Made by a program: the position numbers and the translations under genes | Shown: positions 51,400 to 60,268 of the stretch, in pieces | Numbering within the stretch: position 1 is the first letter of the stretch | Layout of the letters: the number at the start of each line of letters is the position of its first letter | Source: Peteryoungia ipomoeae | GTDB lineage: Bacteria; Pseudomonadota; Alphaproteobacteria; Rhizobiales; Rhizobiaceae | Length of the DNA: 64,000 nt | Direction: 5' to 3' | Assembly (NCBI RefSeq): GCF_004912165.1 | Contig: NZ_STGV01000001.1 | Span: forward strand, 496,001 to 560,000 | Notes under the pieces: model-generated | Told to the model about the DNA's origin: nothing | Seen by the model: only the letters and a program-made list of their open reading frames with translations | Databases searched by the model: none

Positions 51400-53211
51400 A
51401 TGAAGTCGGTATCTCTGTCCGTTCGTCTTTATGCCTTGGTAGCGTTGTCACTGACGATTCTGATCGGCGCGCTCACCTATAGTCTGTTTTCATCCTACAA
51501 TTCGCTGACGCATGAGCGGCGTCTTGGTCTGGCACAGATCAACGACAATGCCATGGCCATATTCGACAAATATCACAAGATGGAACTCGATGGCACGTTG
51601 ACGCGTGAGGAGGCGCAGGCGCGGGCCAAGGAGGTGATTGCGGCGATGCGTTACGCGCCGGACGGTTACATGTGGATCAACGACATGCAGCCGGCCATGA
51701 TCATGCATCCGATCAAGCCGGAGCTTGACGGCAAGGATCTGAGCCAGAACAAGGATCCGAACGGCAAGCATCTCTTCGTTGAGTTCGTCAATGTGGTGAA
51801 GGCGCAGAAGGAAGGCTTTGTCGACTATTACTGGCCCAAGCCGGGTTTCGAAGCGCCGGTTGAGAAGTTCAGCCATGTCATCGGTTTCGAGCCCTGGGGC
51901 TGGATTGTCGGCACCGGCGTCTATTCGGATGACCTTGCGGCGCTCTTCCGTCAGACGGCGTTGAAATATGGCGTGGTGATCGGCGCTGCCGTGCTCGCCC
52001 TGATCGCCTGTGCCTACATGGTGGTGCGCAGTGTCGTGGGTCCGGTCAACCGGCTGAAGTCTGCCATGGCGGATATTGCCGAGGAACGGGTGGATACGCC
52101 GATTGCCGATATCAACCGCCGCGACGAGATTGGCGGCATGGCCAAGACGCTGGAAATCCTGCGCGACAGCGTTCGAGACCGGGTCGACATGCGGGCGCGG
52201 GAAGCCGCCCAGCAGGCGAGCCTCGATGGGGAGCGCCAGCGCACCGAGACACATCTGCGCGGTGCGGCCGAACGCCAGTCGCAAGCGATTGCCACCATCG
52301 GTTCGGCGCTTGAGCGCCTCGCCGACGGCGACCTGACGGTGCAGCTCGATGCTCTGGGTGCGGATTATGAAAAGCTGCGCCTGGACTTCAACCGCGCCGT
52401 CAACGCACTGGCCGGCGTGATGGTTGCGATCAACCAGTCGAGCGACGTGGTGACATCGGGTGCGGCCAATATCAGCGATGCGACCAACAATCTTTCGCGC
52501 CGGACCGAACAGCAGGCCGCAGCACTGGAAGAGACGGCGGCTGCGCTCGACGAGATCACGGCCACCGTGCGCACCGCTGCCGAGCGTGCAAACGAAGCCC
52601 GCGACATGGTGTCGGAGACCAAGCGTTCCGCCAACCGCTCGGGCGAGATCGTGCGCAATGCCGTCAATGCCATGGGCCGCATCGAAGGGTCCTCGCAGAA
52701 GATCAGCCAGATCATTTCCGTGATCGACGAAATCGCGTTCCAGACCAATCTTCTGGCGCTCAATGCCGGTGTGGAAGCCGCACGGGCAGGCGAGGCGGGC
52801 CGCGGTTTTGCCGTGGTTGCCCAGGAGGTGCGTGAGCTTGCCCAGCGCTCCGCGAATGCCGCAAAGGAGATCAAGGATCTGATCCAGGCATCCGCCAACG
52901 AGGTGAATACCGGTGTCGGTCTGGTACGCTCGACCGGCAATGCGCTTCTTGAGATCGAAGCGCTCGTCAACCGGGTCAACGAGACCGTCGAGACAATTGC
53001 CACGGCTGCCCGCGAACAGGCGACCGGCCTTGCGGAGATCAATACCTCCGTCAACCATATGGACCAGATGACCCAGCAGAACGCGGCAATGGTGGAGGAA
53101 ACCTCCGCTGCCGGCCAATCGCTGGCGGAGGAAAGCCATCGCTTGCGGCAGTTGCTGGCGCAGCTGACGATCCACCAACAGGGTGGCGCAGGCGCGCGGC
53201 GTGCGGCCTGA
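51400..53211 (+). CDS. Methyl-accepting chemotaxis protein with single Cache domain
   Basis: 603 residues from ATG 51400, with GGGGGG just before. TM1 about 9-30, a periplasmic sCache_2 domain about 35-185 ([20 protein letters not shown], then [29 protein letters not shown]), TM2 about 187-210, HAMP ([18 protein letters not shown]), and a signalling domain with the hairpin tip [34 protein letters not shown]. Senses a small ligand, often an organic acid for this Cache type. No C-terminal CheR-tether motif. Monocistronic. Confidence 0.95.
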   Translation: MKSVSLSVRLYALVALSLTILIGALTYSLFSSYNSLTHERRLGLAQINDNAMAIFDKYHKMELDGTLTREEAQARAKEVIAAMRYAPDGYMWINDMQPAMIMHPIKPELDGKDLSQNKDPNGKHLFVEFVNVVKAQKEGFVDYYWPKPGFEAPVEKFSHVIGFEPWGWIVGTGVYSDDLAALFRQTALKYGVVIGAAVLALIACAYMVVRSVVGPVNRLKSAMADIAEERVDTPIADINRRDEIGGMAKTLEILRDSVRDRVDMRAREAAQQASLDGERQRTETHLRGAAERQSQAIATIGSALERLADGDLTVQLDALGADYEKLRLDFNRAVNALAGVMVAINQSSDVVTSGAANISDATNNLSRRTEQQAAALEETAAALDEITATVRTAAERANEARDMVSETKRSANRSGEIVRNAVNAMGRIEGSSQKISQIISVIDEIAFQTNLLALNAGVEAARAGEAGRGFAVVAQEVRELAQRSANAAKEIKDLIQASANEVNTGVGLVRSTGNALLEIEALVNRVNETVETIATAAREQATGLAEINTSVNHMDQMTQQNAAMVEETSAAGQSLAEESHRLRQLLAQLTIHQQGGAGARRAA

Positions 53212-53381
53212 CCGCCTTCCGGAAGCGGTATTCTCTCGTCACAAAGGGTCGGCACCGCTGTGCCGGCCTTTTTCACGTCAGTGGTGCGGGGTGAGCGCGC
53301 GACACGTTCATGGTGCGTTAAGCGCGGCGGGTTTAGCCTTTCCGAGCTGACCCGTTTCGGGATGGCCGGGGAGAAATGTGT

Positions 53382-54119
53382 ATGAAGTCTTCGTCCCTCA
53401 ACCGCGCCTGGCGCGCCATTGTCTGCGTTACCATTCTTGCGCTTGCCGCCGGATGCACCGGCAGCGAACGCTTTCCAGCCGTTGATGTCGGCGCCTCGCC
53501 GGCGAAGGGTGATGTGCTGGTCGGCCGAGTGCACAGGCGCGGCGATCACGCCCGGCCGATTGGCCGGGTCGATGAGGCCGTCGGCTATGCCGCCTCTGCG
53601 GATCCGGCTGCCGGGGAGCCGATGACGGCACTTTCACCGATGAGCGCTGAGGGTGCGGTTTATGGCGCGGCTGAGCCCACCACCGCGGCAGAGGCAAGCG
53701 AGCAGCAACCGGCCATCGCATCCGCTTCGATCGCGATCCCCCAACATGGCGTAAACATGGATGCAGGCCTTGGGCTTGGTGACGCGCCGACCGGGGCGCC
53801 TGTCGCCGAGATCAGCGGGCAGGGCGTTCAGCCGCAGATCGTGACCGATACCGGTGCCATGGCGATCGCCGAGGGGGCGACCTCGCAGCCGGTGGTGGAC
53901 GGCATCGGCTTTGACGAACCGGTTCAGGTGGCGACCGGTGTGGCGACGGATGAAGGACAGGCGGCTGGCGACCCGGAGGCCGGGATCGGCGAGGGCGAGA
54001 TCCTGCCGCTCTCCGTCGACAGCGGCAATACCGGCATGGAGACGAAGCCGGTGGCGCGGCGAAAACCGGCGGCGGATTGCGCGCTCTATCTCGACAAGCG
54101 CAACTGCCCGCAGGGGTAA
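53382..54119 (+). CDS. Lipoprotein, unknown function
   Basis: About 245 residues from ATG 53382, with GGGGAGAA eight bases upstream (ATG 53376 would sit on the ribosome site). Signal and lipobox LALAAGC (Cys about 26). The mature chain is long, low complexity, Ala/Gly/Glu-rich and probably disordered, ending with CALYLDKRNCPQG, two Cys that may pair. Probably membrane-anchored; no domain is recognised. Confidence 0.7.
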   Translation: MKSSSLNRAWRAIVCVTILALAAGCTGSERFPAVDVGASPAKGDVLVGRVHRRGDHARPIGRVDEAVGYAASADPAAGEPMTALSPMSAEGAVYGAAEPTTAAEASEQQPAIASASIAIPQHGVNMDAGLGLGDAPTGAPVAEISGQGVQPQIVTDTGAMAIAEGATSQPVVDGIGFDEPVQVATGVATDEGQAAGDPEAGIGEGEILPLSVDSGNTGMETKPVARRKPAADCALYLDKRNCPQG

Positions 54120-54317
54120 CGACCGATGCATCGCGCGGTGTTGCGGGCGTCCTAGGTCTCGCGGCTTTGCCGGTCTTCGGGCTTCCGCTTGCTCCCCATT
54201 TCATCCCCCAGGAGCGTACCGTCTGCCTTCATCCGAGCCTTGCGGCCGTGACGCTGGGGCTTTAGACCGGGATACCCCATCCTGCCGCCTGTGCGGCCGA
54301 TCTCCCCGGAGCCTGCC

Positions 54318-55139
54318 ATGCCGCCGATTGCCGATATCCTGTTTTTTGTTGCCCTGCTCGCCATAGCCGGCGCTGTGGCAGGCCTGCTTGCCGGTGTGTT
54401 CGGCATTGGCGGCGGTGCTGTGCTCGTGCCGGTCTTTTACCAGGTCTTCGGTTATGCCGGGATCCCCGAGGATGTGATCATGCATCTGGCCGTCGGCACC
54501 TCGACGGCGCTGATCGTGCCGACCTCAATCCGCTCCTTCAGGGCGCATGAAAAACGCGGTGCGATCGACAAGGACCTGCTCAAGGGATGGGTTATTGCGG
54601 TTCCGCTGGGGGCGCTTCTCGCGACCGTCGTTGCAGCTTATGTATCGAGCGAAGGTCTTCGTCTGTTCTTCGCAGTGATGGGCCTGGTGCTGGCGGCGCG
54701 CATGCTCTTCCTCTCCAACCGCTTCCATCTGGGCACGGACCTGCCGGGCCAGCCCTTTCGCTTTATCACCGGCACTGCGATCGGGCTCTTTTCCGGGCTG
54801 ATGGGGTTTGGCGGCGGGGTGTTCAACAACACCTTCATGACGCTTTATGGACGGCCGATCCACCAGGCAGTGGCGACCTCCTCAGGCGTCGGTGTGCTGA
54901 TTTCCATACCGGCCTTTTTTGGTTTCATTTTTGCCGGCTGGGGCGAGGCCGGCCTGCCGCCGTTCTCGACCGGCTATGTCAACTGGATCGCCTTCGCGGT
55001 GATTTTCCCGATCGCCATGCTGGTGACGCCCTATGGCGCGCAACTCGCGCATCGATTGAACAAGAAGCAGCTGGAAATGGGATTTGCGGTGTTTCTGCTG
55101 TTTGTCTCGGCGCGGTTTTTCTGGAGTTTGTATGGGTGA
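54318..55139 (+). CDS. TauE/SafE family permease
   Basis: 273 residues from MPPIADILFF, eight TM helices. The family's first-repeat motif LLAGVFGIGGGAVLVPVFYQ (about 23-42) and second-repeat LFSGLMGFGGGVFNNTFM (about 162-179) are both present. Transports sulfonate, sulfite or another small anion across the inner membrane; substrate not evident. Follows the lipoprotein gene by about 200 bases. Confidence 0.92.
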   Translation: MPPIADILFFVALLAIAGAVAGLLAGVFGIGGGAVLVPVFYQVFGYAGIPEDVIMHLAVGTSTALIVPTSIRSFRAHEKRGAIDKDLLKGWVIAVPLGALLATVVAAYVSSEGLRLFFAVMGLVLAARMLFLSNRFHLGTDLPGQPFRFITGTAIGLFSGLMGFGGGVFNNTFMTLYGRPIHQAVATSSGVGVLISIPAFFGFIFAGWGEAGLPPFSTGYVNWIAFAVIFPIAMLVTPYGAQLAHRLNKKQLEMGFAVFLLFVSARFFWSLYG

Positions 55140-55448
55140 GGTGTGGGCTTGGAGGGAGCGCCTCTTATTGTTCGCTCTTCACGCGCATTGCGTGATGCGC
55201 CCTTAACCGCGCGAAGAGCGTTTCGGCATCGACGAGACGGTCGATGTAATCCGACTGCTCAGTTGGCAGATCGAAGGCGCATTTTTTCGGTGGGTGGCAT
55301 TCCCAGTCTCAATTTTGAACAGAGAGCAGTCGAGCATGTTGGCGCGGGAGTTGTAGACCTGTCGGGCTGACGTTCTGCCGTGGGGTGCCCCCTCTGGCCT
55401 GCCGGCCATCTCCCCCACGAGGGGGGGAGAGCGGGTGGGGGTGGCGTC
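55140..55448. other. Intergenic stretch with repeat
   Basis: Gene-free. The right end (55379-55440) is the palindromic repeat listed next. The remainder has AT-poor text with no clear motif; short frames are not supported. Confidence 0.35.
55379..55440. repeat. GC-rich palindromic repeat
   Basis: TGGGGTGCCCCCTCTGGCCTGCCGGCCATC followed by TCCCCCACGAGGGGGGGAGAGCGGG. Near-identical to the copy inside uvrB (38098-38167). Intergenic, between convergent genes, so it may also terminate transcription. Confidence 0.75.
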
Positions 55449-56477
55449 TTACACCACAACCCCTGTCCGGTTGCTCGACATCGTCAGCTTCCGCTCCGCG
55501 CGCTCCTGCTGGGGGGAGCGGTTGTAGAGTTCGCGGTAACACTTGGAGAAGTGCGAGGCGGAGACGAATCCGCAGGCGACGGCGACTTCGACGACGGGCA
55601 TGGAGGATTGCACCAGCAGGTGGCGGGCGCGGTCGAGGCGGATTTCGAGATAGTAGCGGGCCGGCGAGCGGCCCATTTCCTGGCGGAACAGGCGCTCGAT
55701 CTGGCGGCGCGACAGGCCGGCGTCATCGGCGATTTCGAGGAGCGACAGCGGTTCTGCGAGATTGGCTTCCATCAGCTCGATGATCTGCAGCACCTTGGAA
55801 TTCTGCACGCCGAGGCGCGCGCGCAAGGGCAGGCGCTGGCGGTCGTTGGCGGAGCGGACTCGGTCTGTCAGGTGCTGTTCGCAGACGCGGTTGACGAGGC
55901 CTTCGCCAAAATCCTGGCCGATCAGGTTCAGCATCATGTCGAGCGAGGCGGTGCCGCCGGCGCAGGTGTAGATATTGCCGTCGACCTCGTAGAGATCGGC
56001 ATAGACTTCGGCCTGGGGAAAGGTTTCGGAAAAGCCGGGAAGGTTTTCCCAATGGATCGCGCAGCGCTTGCCGTTCAGGAGGCCGGCCTGGGCAAGCACA
56101 TGCGCGCCGGTGCAGAGCGAGCCGATCGCGACATTGCGGTTATGGGCTTCGCGCAGCCAGGCGTTGACCGACTTGTTGTTGAATTCCTCGACATAGATGC
56201 CGGAACAGACAATCGCCATGTTCGGGCGGTTTTCGCCGCCGAGATGGCGACGCTCGTCTGCAAGCGAGGAATTCACCTCGATGCCGATGCCGGAAGAGGA
56301 GTAGACCTTCTGGCCATCCACCGAGGCAAGCCGCCATTCGTATGCCGCGTAACCGAGCATGCGGTTTGCGATGCGCAGCGTTTCGATGGCGCCGGCAAAG
56401 GGCAGGAGGGTGAAATGCGGCACGAGGAAAAAGACGAGCGAGCGTTTGCGGGTCTGCTGCGGTTTGGCTGATGTCAT
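55449..56477 (-). CDS. GlxA family AraC-type regulator
   Basis: 342 residues. N-terminal DJ-1/PfpI domain (about 12-200): FFLVPHFTLLPFAGAIETLRIANR, GSLCTGAHVLAQAGLL with the Cys elbow, and CAGGTASLDMMLNLI. C-terminal AraC helix-turn-helix pair (about 225-325): EPLSLLEIADDAGLSRRQIERLFRQEMGRSPARYYLEIRLDRA and VAVACGFVSASHFSKCYRELY. Such regulators control choline/carnitine or other quaternary-amine use. No target gene is adjacent. Confidence 0.94.
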   Translation of the reverse strand: MTSAKPQQTRKRSLVFFLVPHFTLLPFAGAIETLRIANRMLGYAAYEWRLASVDGQKVYSSSGIGIEVNSSLADERRHLGGENRPNMAIVCSGIYVEEFNNKSVNAWLREAHNRNVAIGSLCTGAHVLAQAGLLNGKRCAIHWENLPGFSETFPQAEVYADLYEVDGNIYTCAGGTASLDMMLNLIGQDFGEGLVNRVCEQHLTDRVRSANDRQRLPLRARLGVQNSKVLQIIELMEANLAEPLSLLEIADDAGLSRRQIERLFRQEMGRSPARYYLEIRLDRARHLLVQSSMPVVEVAVACGFVSASHFSKCYRELYNRSPQQERAERKLTMSSNRTGVVV

Positions 56478-56796
56478 GCCAGTGTTCCCTTGTTATGTCG
56501 TCATGCTCGACTGGAAACGGTCGCGGCGATGTACTTATTGCGACATTGGCATGATTTCGCGCGGCACGGAAGAATTCGTTTACGCTAAAATGCGACATTT
56601 CTCCGATTTTGCCGTCTGCGACAGGCGGGCAAGGTCGCCAAGGCGTTTTATCACATATGCCGTCGGGCCCTGGCAGCCCGTGGGCCAGGGCATGGCTGCG
56701 GCCAGCGGTCAAGCTTGCGGCGTGTGTCGATCGCACGCTCGCGCGTGCCTTTTTGCGACCCCTGGCCTTGCAGGTGACGCGGTCTCACCAGGCGCA
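56478..56796. other. Intergenic region without a recognised gene
   Basis: About 320 bases upstream of the GlxA-type gene and downstream of the DUF1127 genes. AT-rich promoter-like TTTACGCTAAAATGCGACATTTC near 56580. No gene is supported. Confidence 0.35.
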
Positions 56797-57024
56797 TCAC
56801 GCCGGGTTGCGCGTGTCGCATGCGGGCCAGCCGAGATCTTTGCGCATATCGAGCGGCATGGCGTTGAGGGCGCTCATCGCCGCGCGATGGCGCTGCCAGG
56901 CGCGCCAGGCAAAGGTGACCCTGGTCAGGCCACGGCTGACCGTATCGGCAAGCGCTTCGTTGCGCGAAGGGGCTGGCGAGCCCCCGCGGCAGTGGGGTGC
57001 GGTGGTCATGCAGGTGCCAGACAT
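56797..57024 (-). CDS. DUF1127 small protein
   Basis: 75 residues from MSGTCMTTAPHCR, with AAGGAA just before. The DUF1127 stretch is RAWQRHRAAMSALNAMPLDMRKDLGWP (about 42-68): Trp-containing helix, then L-x-x-M/L-P-x-x-x-x-x-D-L-G. Small Arg-rich proteins of this family bind RNA or influence stress and metabolism in Agrobacterium/Brucella relatives. Same strand as the next DUF1127 gene upstream. Confidence 0.82.
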   Translation of the reverse strand: MSGTCMTTAPHCRGGSPAPSRNEALADTVSRGLTRVTFAWRAWQRHRAAMSALNAMPLDMRKDLGWPACDTRNPA

Positions 57025-57062
57025 GGCGTGGTTCCTTCTTGGGTTGGTGTTGGGGCGGTGGA

Positions 57063-57296
57063 TCACGATGACAACCATGCGCCGCCTGATGGCATCAGGC
57101 AAACGAATGTATTTGATCCAATGGATCGATTAATGTGATCCATCGCTGTGGGGTGAAATTCGAGGTCCCGGCGCAGGTGGTGCGGCAGTTCCGCAATCTG
57201 CCCGAGTGCCACGTGAAGCGCACGGTTGCGTCGCCAGCGCACAAGGTGGCTGCGGATGGTTTCGGTGATGCCGTGATCTCTGCGGTTCGCGTCCAT
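57063..57296 (-). CDS. DUF1127-like small protein
   Basis: 77 residues. The middle VRWRRNRALHVALGQIAELPHHLRRDLEF (about 19-47) has the family's L-x-E-L-P-x-x-L-x-x-D-x-x pattern. Divergent from the LysR gene, with which it shares a 120-base control region. Together with the next gene it forms a two-gene unit. Confidence 0.78.
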   Translation of the reverse strand: MDANRRDHGITETIRSHLVRWRRNRALHVALGQIAELPHHLRRDLEFHPTAMDHINRSIGSNTFVCLMPSGGAWLSS

Positions 57297-57415
57297 GGTC
57301 TCAACTCCCTGGTGATCCGTGGATAATGATCATCTGCAAGTGTCGCCGGTGATTGACATTCAATCAAACGCAATTGTATCGTCTTGAAGATCAATTTTCT
57401 TGAAGGTCGGTGACC
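57297..57415. promoter_or_regulatory. Divergent control region, DUF1127 genes / LysR gene
   Basis: Contains GATTG-ACATT-CAATC (57351-57365), a 5-5-5 inverted repeat, in text ATTCAATCAAACGCAATTGTATC. LysR regulators usually bind such interrupted dyads (T-N11-A type) in divergent promoters. A GAAGG site precedes the LysR ATG at 57416. Confidence 0.45.
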
Positions 57416-58312
57416 ATGACGCTTATGCTCCGCCAACCCCTGCCGCTTCTCGACAACGACGTCCTGCGCACCTTTGTGGCGATTGCCGAGACGGGAAGTT
57501 TCACCACCGCTGCCGACAGGGTCTATCGGACGCCGTCGGCGGTTTCGATGCAGATCAAGAAGCTCGAGGAGCAGCTGAATGTGACGCTGTTCCTGCGCGA
57601 TGCGCGATCCGTGACGCTGACCGAAAGCGGTGAGGTGCTGCTTCCCTATGCGCGGCGGATGCTGGCGCTGTCCAACGAGGCCGTCGGGCGCTTCCGGATG
57701 CCGGAAATGAAGGGCGTCGTGCGGCTCGGCGCGCCCGACGATATCGGCGAGCGCTTCATGCCGACGATCCTCCGCCGCTTTGCCGAGCTCTATCCGCTGA
57801 TCATGGTGGATCTGACGGTGGATACCTCAGGCGCGCTGCGGCGGCGGCTCGCGGAACAGCGGCTCGATCTGACGCTGGTCAATTGCGCGCCAGGCTCGGT
57901 GATCCACGAGGGCGAGGTGATCCACCAGGAGCAGCTCGTCTGGGCGGGGGCAAAATGCGGCACGGCGCATTTGCGCGATCCATTGCCGGTGTCGATCTGG
58001 GAGGATGGCTGCTGCTGGCGCGCCGATGCGCTCGGACGGCTGGACAAGGATAAGCGGCCCTATCGCATCGCCTATCTCTCGGCCCATACGATGGCGCAGC
58101 GCGCCGCCGTGATCGCCGATCTCGCGGTCGCCCCCTTGCCGCGCAGCTATCTGACGGATGACATGGTGGCGCTTGGTTCCAAGCACGGCCTGCCGGAGCT
58201 TGGTGCCTTTGAGGTGCGGCTTCTGACGGGCAAGGAAACCAGCGAAACCGTGCAGGCCGTGGCCGACAGCGTCCGTTATGCCTTTGCAGAAATGATCGGA
58301 ATTGCCGCCTGA
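57416..58312 (+). CDS. LysR family regulator, VtlR-like
   Basis: 298 residues from ATG 57416. Winged helix about 5-68: PLLDNDVLRTFVAIAETGSFTTAADRVYRTPSAVSMQIKKLEEQL. The effector domain opens GVVRLGAPDDIGERFMP. The opening and these blocks closely resemble VtlR of Brucella/Agrobacterium as I recall it, a regulator that activates DUF1127 genes and small RNAs. Here it faces two DUF1127 genes, supporting the same logic. Could be a VtlR paralogue rather than VtlR itself. Confidence 0.85.
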   Translation: MTLMLRQPLPLLDNDVLRTFVAIAETGSFTTAADRVYRTPSAVSMQIKKLEEQLNVTLFLRDARSVTLTESGEVLLPYARRMLALSNEAVGRFRMPEMKGVVRLGAPDDIGERFMPTILRRFAELYPLIMVDLTVDTSGALRRRLAEQRLDLTLVNCAPGSVIHEGEVIHQEQLVWAGAKCGTAHLRDPLPVSIWEDGCCWRADALGRLDKDKRPYRIAYLSAHTMAQRAAVIADLAVAPLPRSYLTDDMVALGSKHGLPELGAFEVRLLTGKETSETVQAVADSVRYAFAEMIGIAA

Positions 58313-58367
58313 TGTGGAAGACAGTTCGGTAATTGGCGAAATAGGAAATTACGAACAGGATGTTGGT

Positions 58368-58799
58368 ATGACGGGTGAAAAGCGGCTCCGGATCGAGGAT
58401 TTTGCCGGTCGGACTTATGACAAGCTGCGCTATGGCGACACCGACCGGCAGGGGCATGTCAACAATGCCGTCTTTGCCACCTTCATGGAAACGGGCCGGG
58501 TGGAGCTGATCTACGATCCGCAAAACCCCTTGCTGGAGGAAGGCTTTTCCTTTGTGCTGGCCAAGCTCGATATCGATTATCTGGCCGAAGTCCTGTGGCC
58601 GGGAACGGTCGACATCGGCACGCGCGTGGTCAAGGTGGGGCGCTCGTCCGTGACCATGGAACAGGCGGTCTTTCAGAACGATGTCTGCTGCGCGCGGGCG
58701 CTGACTGTCGTTGTGCATTTCGACCAGACGACGCGCAGGTCGCATCCTTTTTCCGAGGAGCAGCGGGCCAAGCTCGAGGGCTGGATTTCGGCGGTGTGA
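58368..58799 (+). CDS. Acyl-CoA thioesterase (4HBT/YbgC type)
   Basis: 143 residues from MTGEKRLRIED; upstream in-frame ATGs lie in non-family text. Hot-dog fold with the 4HBT signature RYGDTDRQGHVNNAVFATFMETGR (about 21-44), containing the catalytic Asp. Cleaves short or hydroxybenzoyl-type acyl-CoA; substrate unknown. Follows LysR by 55 bases on the same strand. Confidence 0.9.
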   Translation: MTGEKRLRIEDFAGRTYDKLRYGDTDRQGHVNNAVFATFMETGRVELIYDPQNPLLEEGFSFVLAKLDIDYLAEVLWPGTVDIGTRVVKVGRSSVTMEQAVFQNDVCCARALTVVVHFDQTTRRSHPFSEEQRAKLEGWISAV

Positions 58800-58802
58800 G
58801 AG

Positions 58803-59426
58803 CTATCGCGGTACAAGGTGGCTCGCCTCTCCGAGCGAGAGTACGGCGCGGCTTTTCCAGTGGGGGTCGCGGCGCAGGTGGGTGATGCTGCCGGAGGGGG
58901 CGGGGAAGCTGACGGCGCCGGTGGATGCGATGGGCATGCCGATCCACCAGGCGACGACGAATGTCAGCGCAAAGCCGTGGGTGACGACGATGCCGAGGTC
59001 CCCTGTTTGCGCGAAACGCTGCATGGCGGCATAGACGCGGGTGGCGATGTCGCGACGGGTTTCAGCGCCTTCGATGCCGCCGGTGTCATCCAGTGCGCCA
59101 TGGTCCGGTACCGGCTGCCGGCGCGCGTCGAGCCAGGATTGCGGCTGACCTTCCGCCACGCCGTAGCTCAGTTCGCGCAGGCCCCTGTCGAGATCAAAGG
59201 GGCGCTCCAGCTGCCGGGCGATGATCTCGGTGGTTTCTTTGCAACGTTTGAGATCGGAACCGATGACCAAGGGGAGGCGGCCGGCGCAGCGATCGGCAAT
59301 CTGCTTTGCGATCGCATGCGCCTGGTCGCGTCCCTTGTCGGTCAGGCCGGTATCGTACCAGCCGCCGACCTTGCCTTCGAGGTGATGGATCGACTGCGGA
59401 TGGGTGATGACGAAGATTTCGTTCAT
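58803..59426 (-). CDS. Histidine phosphatase superfamily protein with altered RHG motif
   Basis: 207 residues. The fold is clear: TGLTDKGRDQAHAIAKQI, IGSDLKRCKETTEIIARQL, LRELSYGVAEGQ and the second catalytic His in VVTHGFALTFV. The first motif, normally R-H-G, reads ITHPQSIHH, so the His is kept but Arg and Gly are not. Phosphatase activity may be reduced or specific. Convergent with the thioesterase gene, stops four bases apart. Confidence 0.82.
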   Translation of the reverse strand: MNEIFVITHPQSIHHLEGKVGGWYDTGLTDKGRDQAHAIAKQIADRCAGRLPLVIGSDLKRCKETTEIIARQLERPFDLDRGLRELSYGVAEGQPQSWLDARRQPVPDHGALDDTGGIEGAETRRDIATRVYAAMQRFAQTGDLGIVVTHGFALTFVVAWWIGMPIASTGAVSFPAPSGSITHLRRDPHWKSRAVLSLGEASHLVPR

Positions 59427-59475
59427 GGCAGGCGGTCCCTCACGCTGATCTTGGCGAACCGCCGATGCGATCCAC

Positions 59476-60204
59476 TTAGTCGCTCAGCTTTTCGTAGATT
59501 GCCTGGCTTTGGGTCAAGACTTCATCGAGGCGGCGTCCTTCGCGAAAATGGGCGAGGTGGTCGGGATAAGCCACGCCGTCCGGCACCTTGGGGCAGATCT
59601 TCGGCGCGCCCAGACGGGTCTCGACCGGGATGACGCCAGCCCAGACCGCTGCGTCGACATCGGCGGGATCGTCGGAGACGCCGCCTGAGCGGACCTTGGC
59701 CGTGGCCTCTTCGATGCGCATGCCAATGACCATGGTGCCCTTGGCTTCCTGCGGATCGTTTTCACGCAGCAACTCGGTGCGGCCGGGATAGAAGCGGTCA
59801 ACGACGGCCTTCAGCGCCGCTGCCTTTTCCTGGGGATCATCGATGATCCGGGCGGTGCCAAAGCACATGGCCGAGCGGTAGTTGGCAGAGTGGTGGAAGC
59901 CGGATCGGGCAAGCACCAAGCCATCGAGATGGGCGACGGTGAGGCAAACGGGGATGCCTTCCTTCTGCGTCTTCAGCATGCGGCTGGCGGACGAGCCATG
60001 CCAGTAGAGCCAGTCGCCCTCGCGCCAGTGGATGGTGGGGGTGCAGTAGGGCTGGCCGTCGATGACATAGGCGACGTGACAGAGCAGGGCTGCGTCGAGC
60101 ACGCCGTAGACCGCCTCGCGATCGTAGGCTGCGCGCTCATGCAGGCGCTTTGCCCGGTTGCGAGGGGTAACGGGGAAGGAATTCGGGTCGGGTCTGTCGT
60201 TCAT
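59476..60204 (-). CDS. Pyridoxamine 5'-phosphate oxidase-like FMN-binding protein
   Basis: 242 residues from MNDRPDPNSF. Split-barrel fold: YGVLDAALLCHVAYVIDGQPYCTPTIHWREGDWLYWHGSSASRML (about 32-76) has the FMN-binding strand pattern, then VCLTVAHLDGLVLARSGFHHSANYRSAM (about 86-113). A FMN-binding protein often adjacent to PdxR/MocR regulators, as here. Exact substrate unknown; not a canonical PdxH. Confidence 0.87.
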   Translation of the reverse strand: MNDRPDPNSFPVTPRNRAKRLHERAAYDREAVYGVLDAALLCHVAYVIDGQPYCTPTIHWREGDWLYWHGSSASRMLKTQKEGIPVCLTVAHLDGLVLARSGFHHSANYRSAMCFGTARIIDDPQEKAAALKAVVDRFYPGRTELLRENDPQEAKGTMVIGMRIEEATAKVRSGGVSDDPADVDAAVWAGVIPVETRLGAPKICPKVPDGVAYPDHLAHFREGRRLDEVLTQSQAIYEKLSD

Positions 60205-60268
60205 GCTTGCCTCCTGACGGCTGATACGGCAGGGATAATCTGTGCAATTGGTCCAAAGAAGATCCACA
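60205..60268. promoter_or_regulatory. Divergent promoter between PNPOx-like and MocR genes
   Basis: 64 bases. Contains ATTGGTCC (60245-60252), and a related ATTGGTCGG lies just inside the MocR gene (60298-60306). Repeats of this type are typical MocR/PdxR sites. The regulator probably controls the PNPOx-like gene and itself. Confidence 0.4.
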
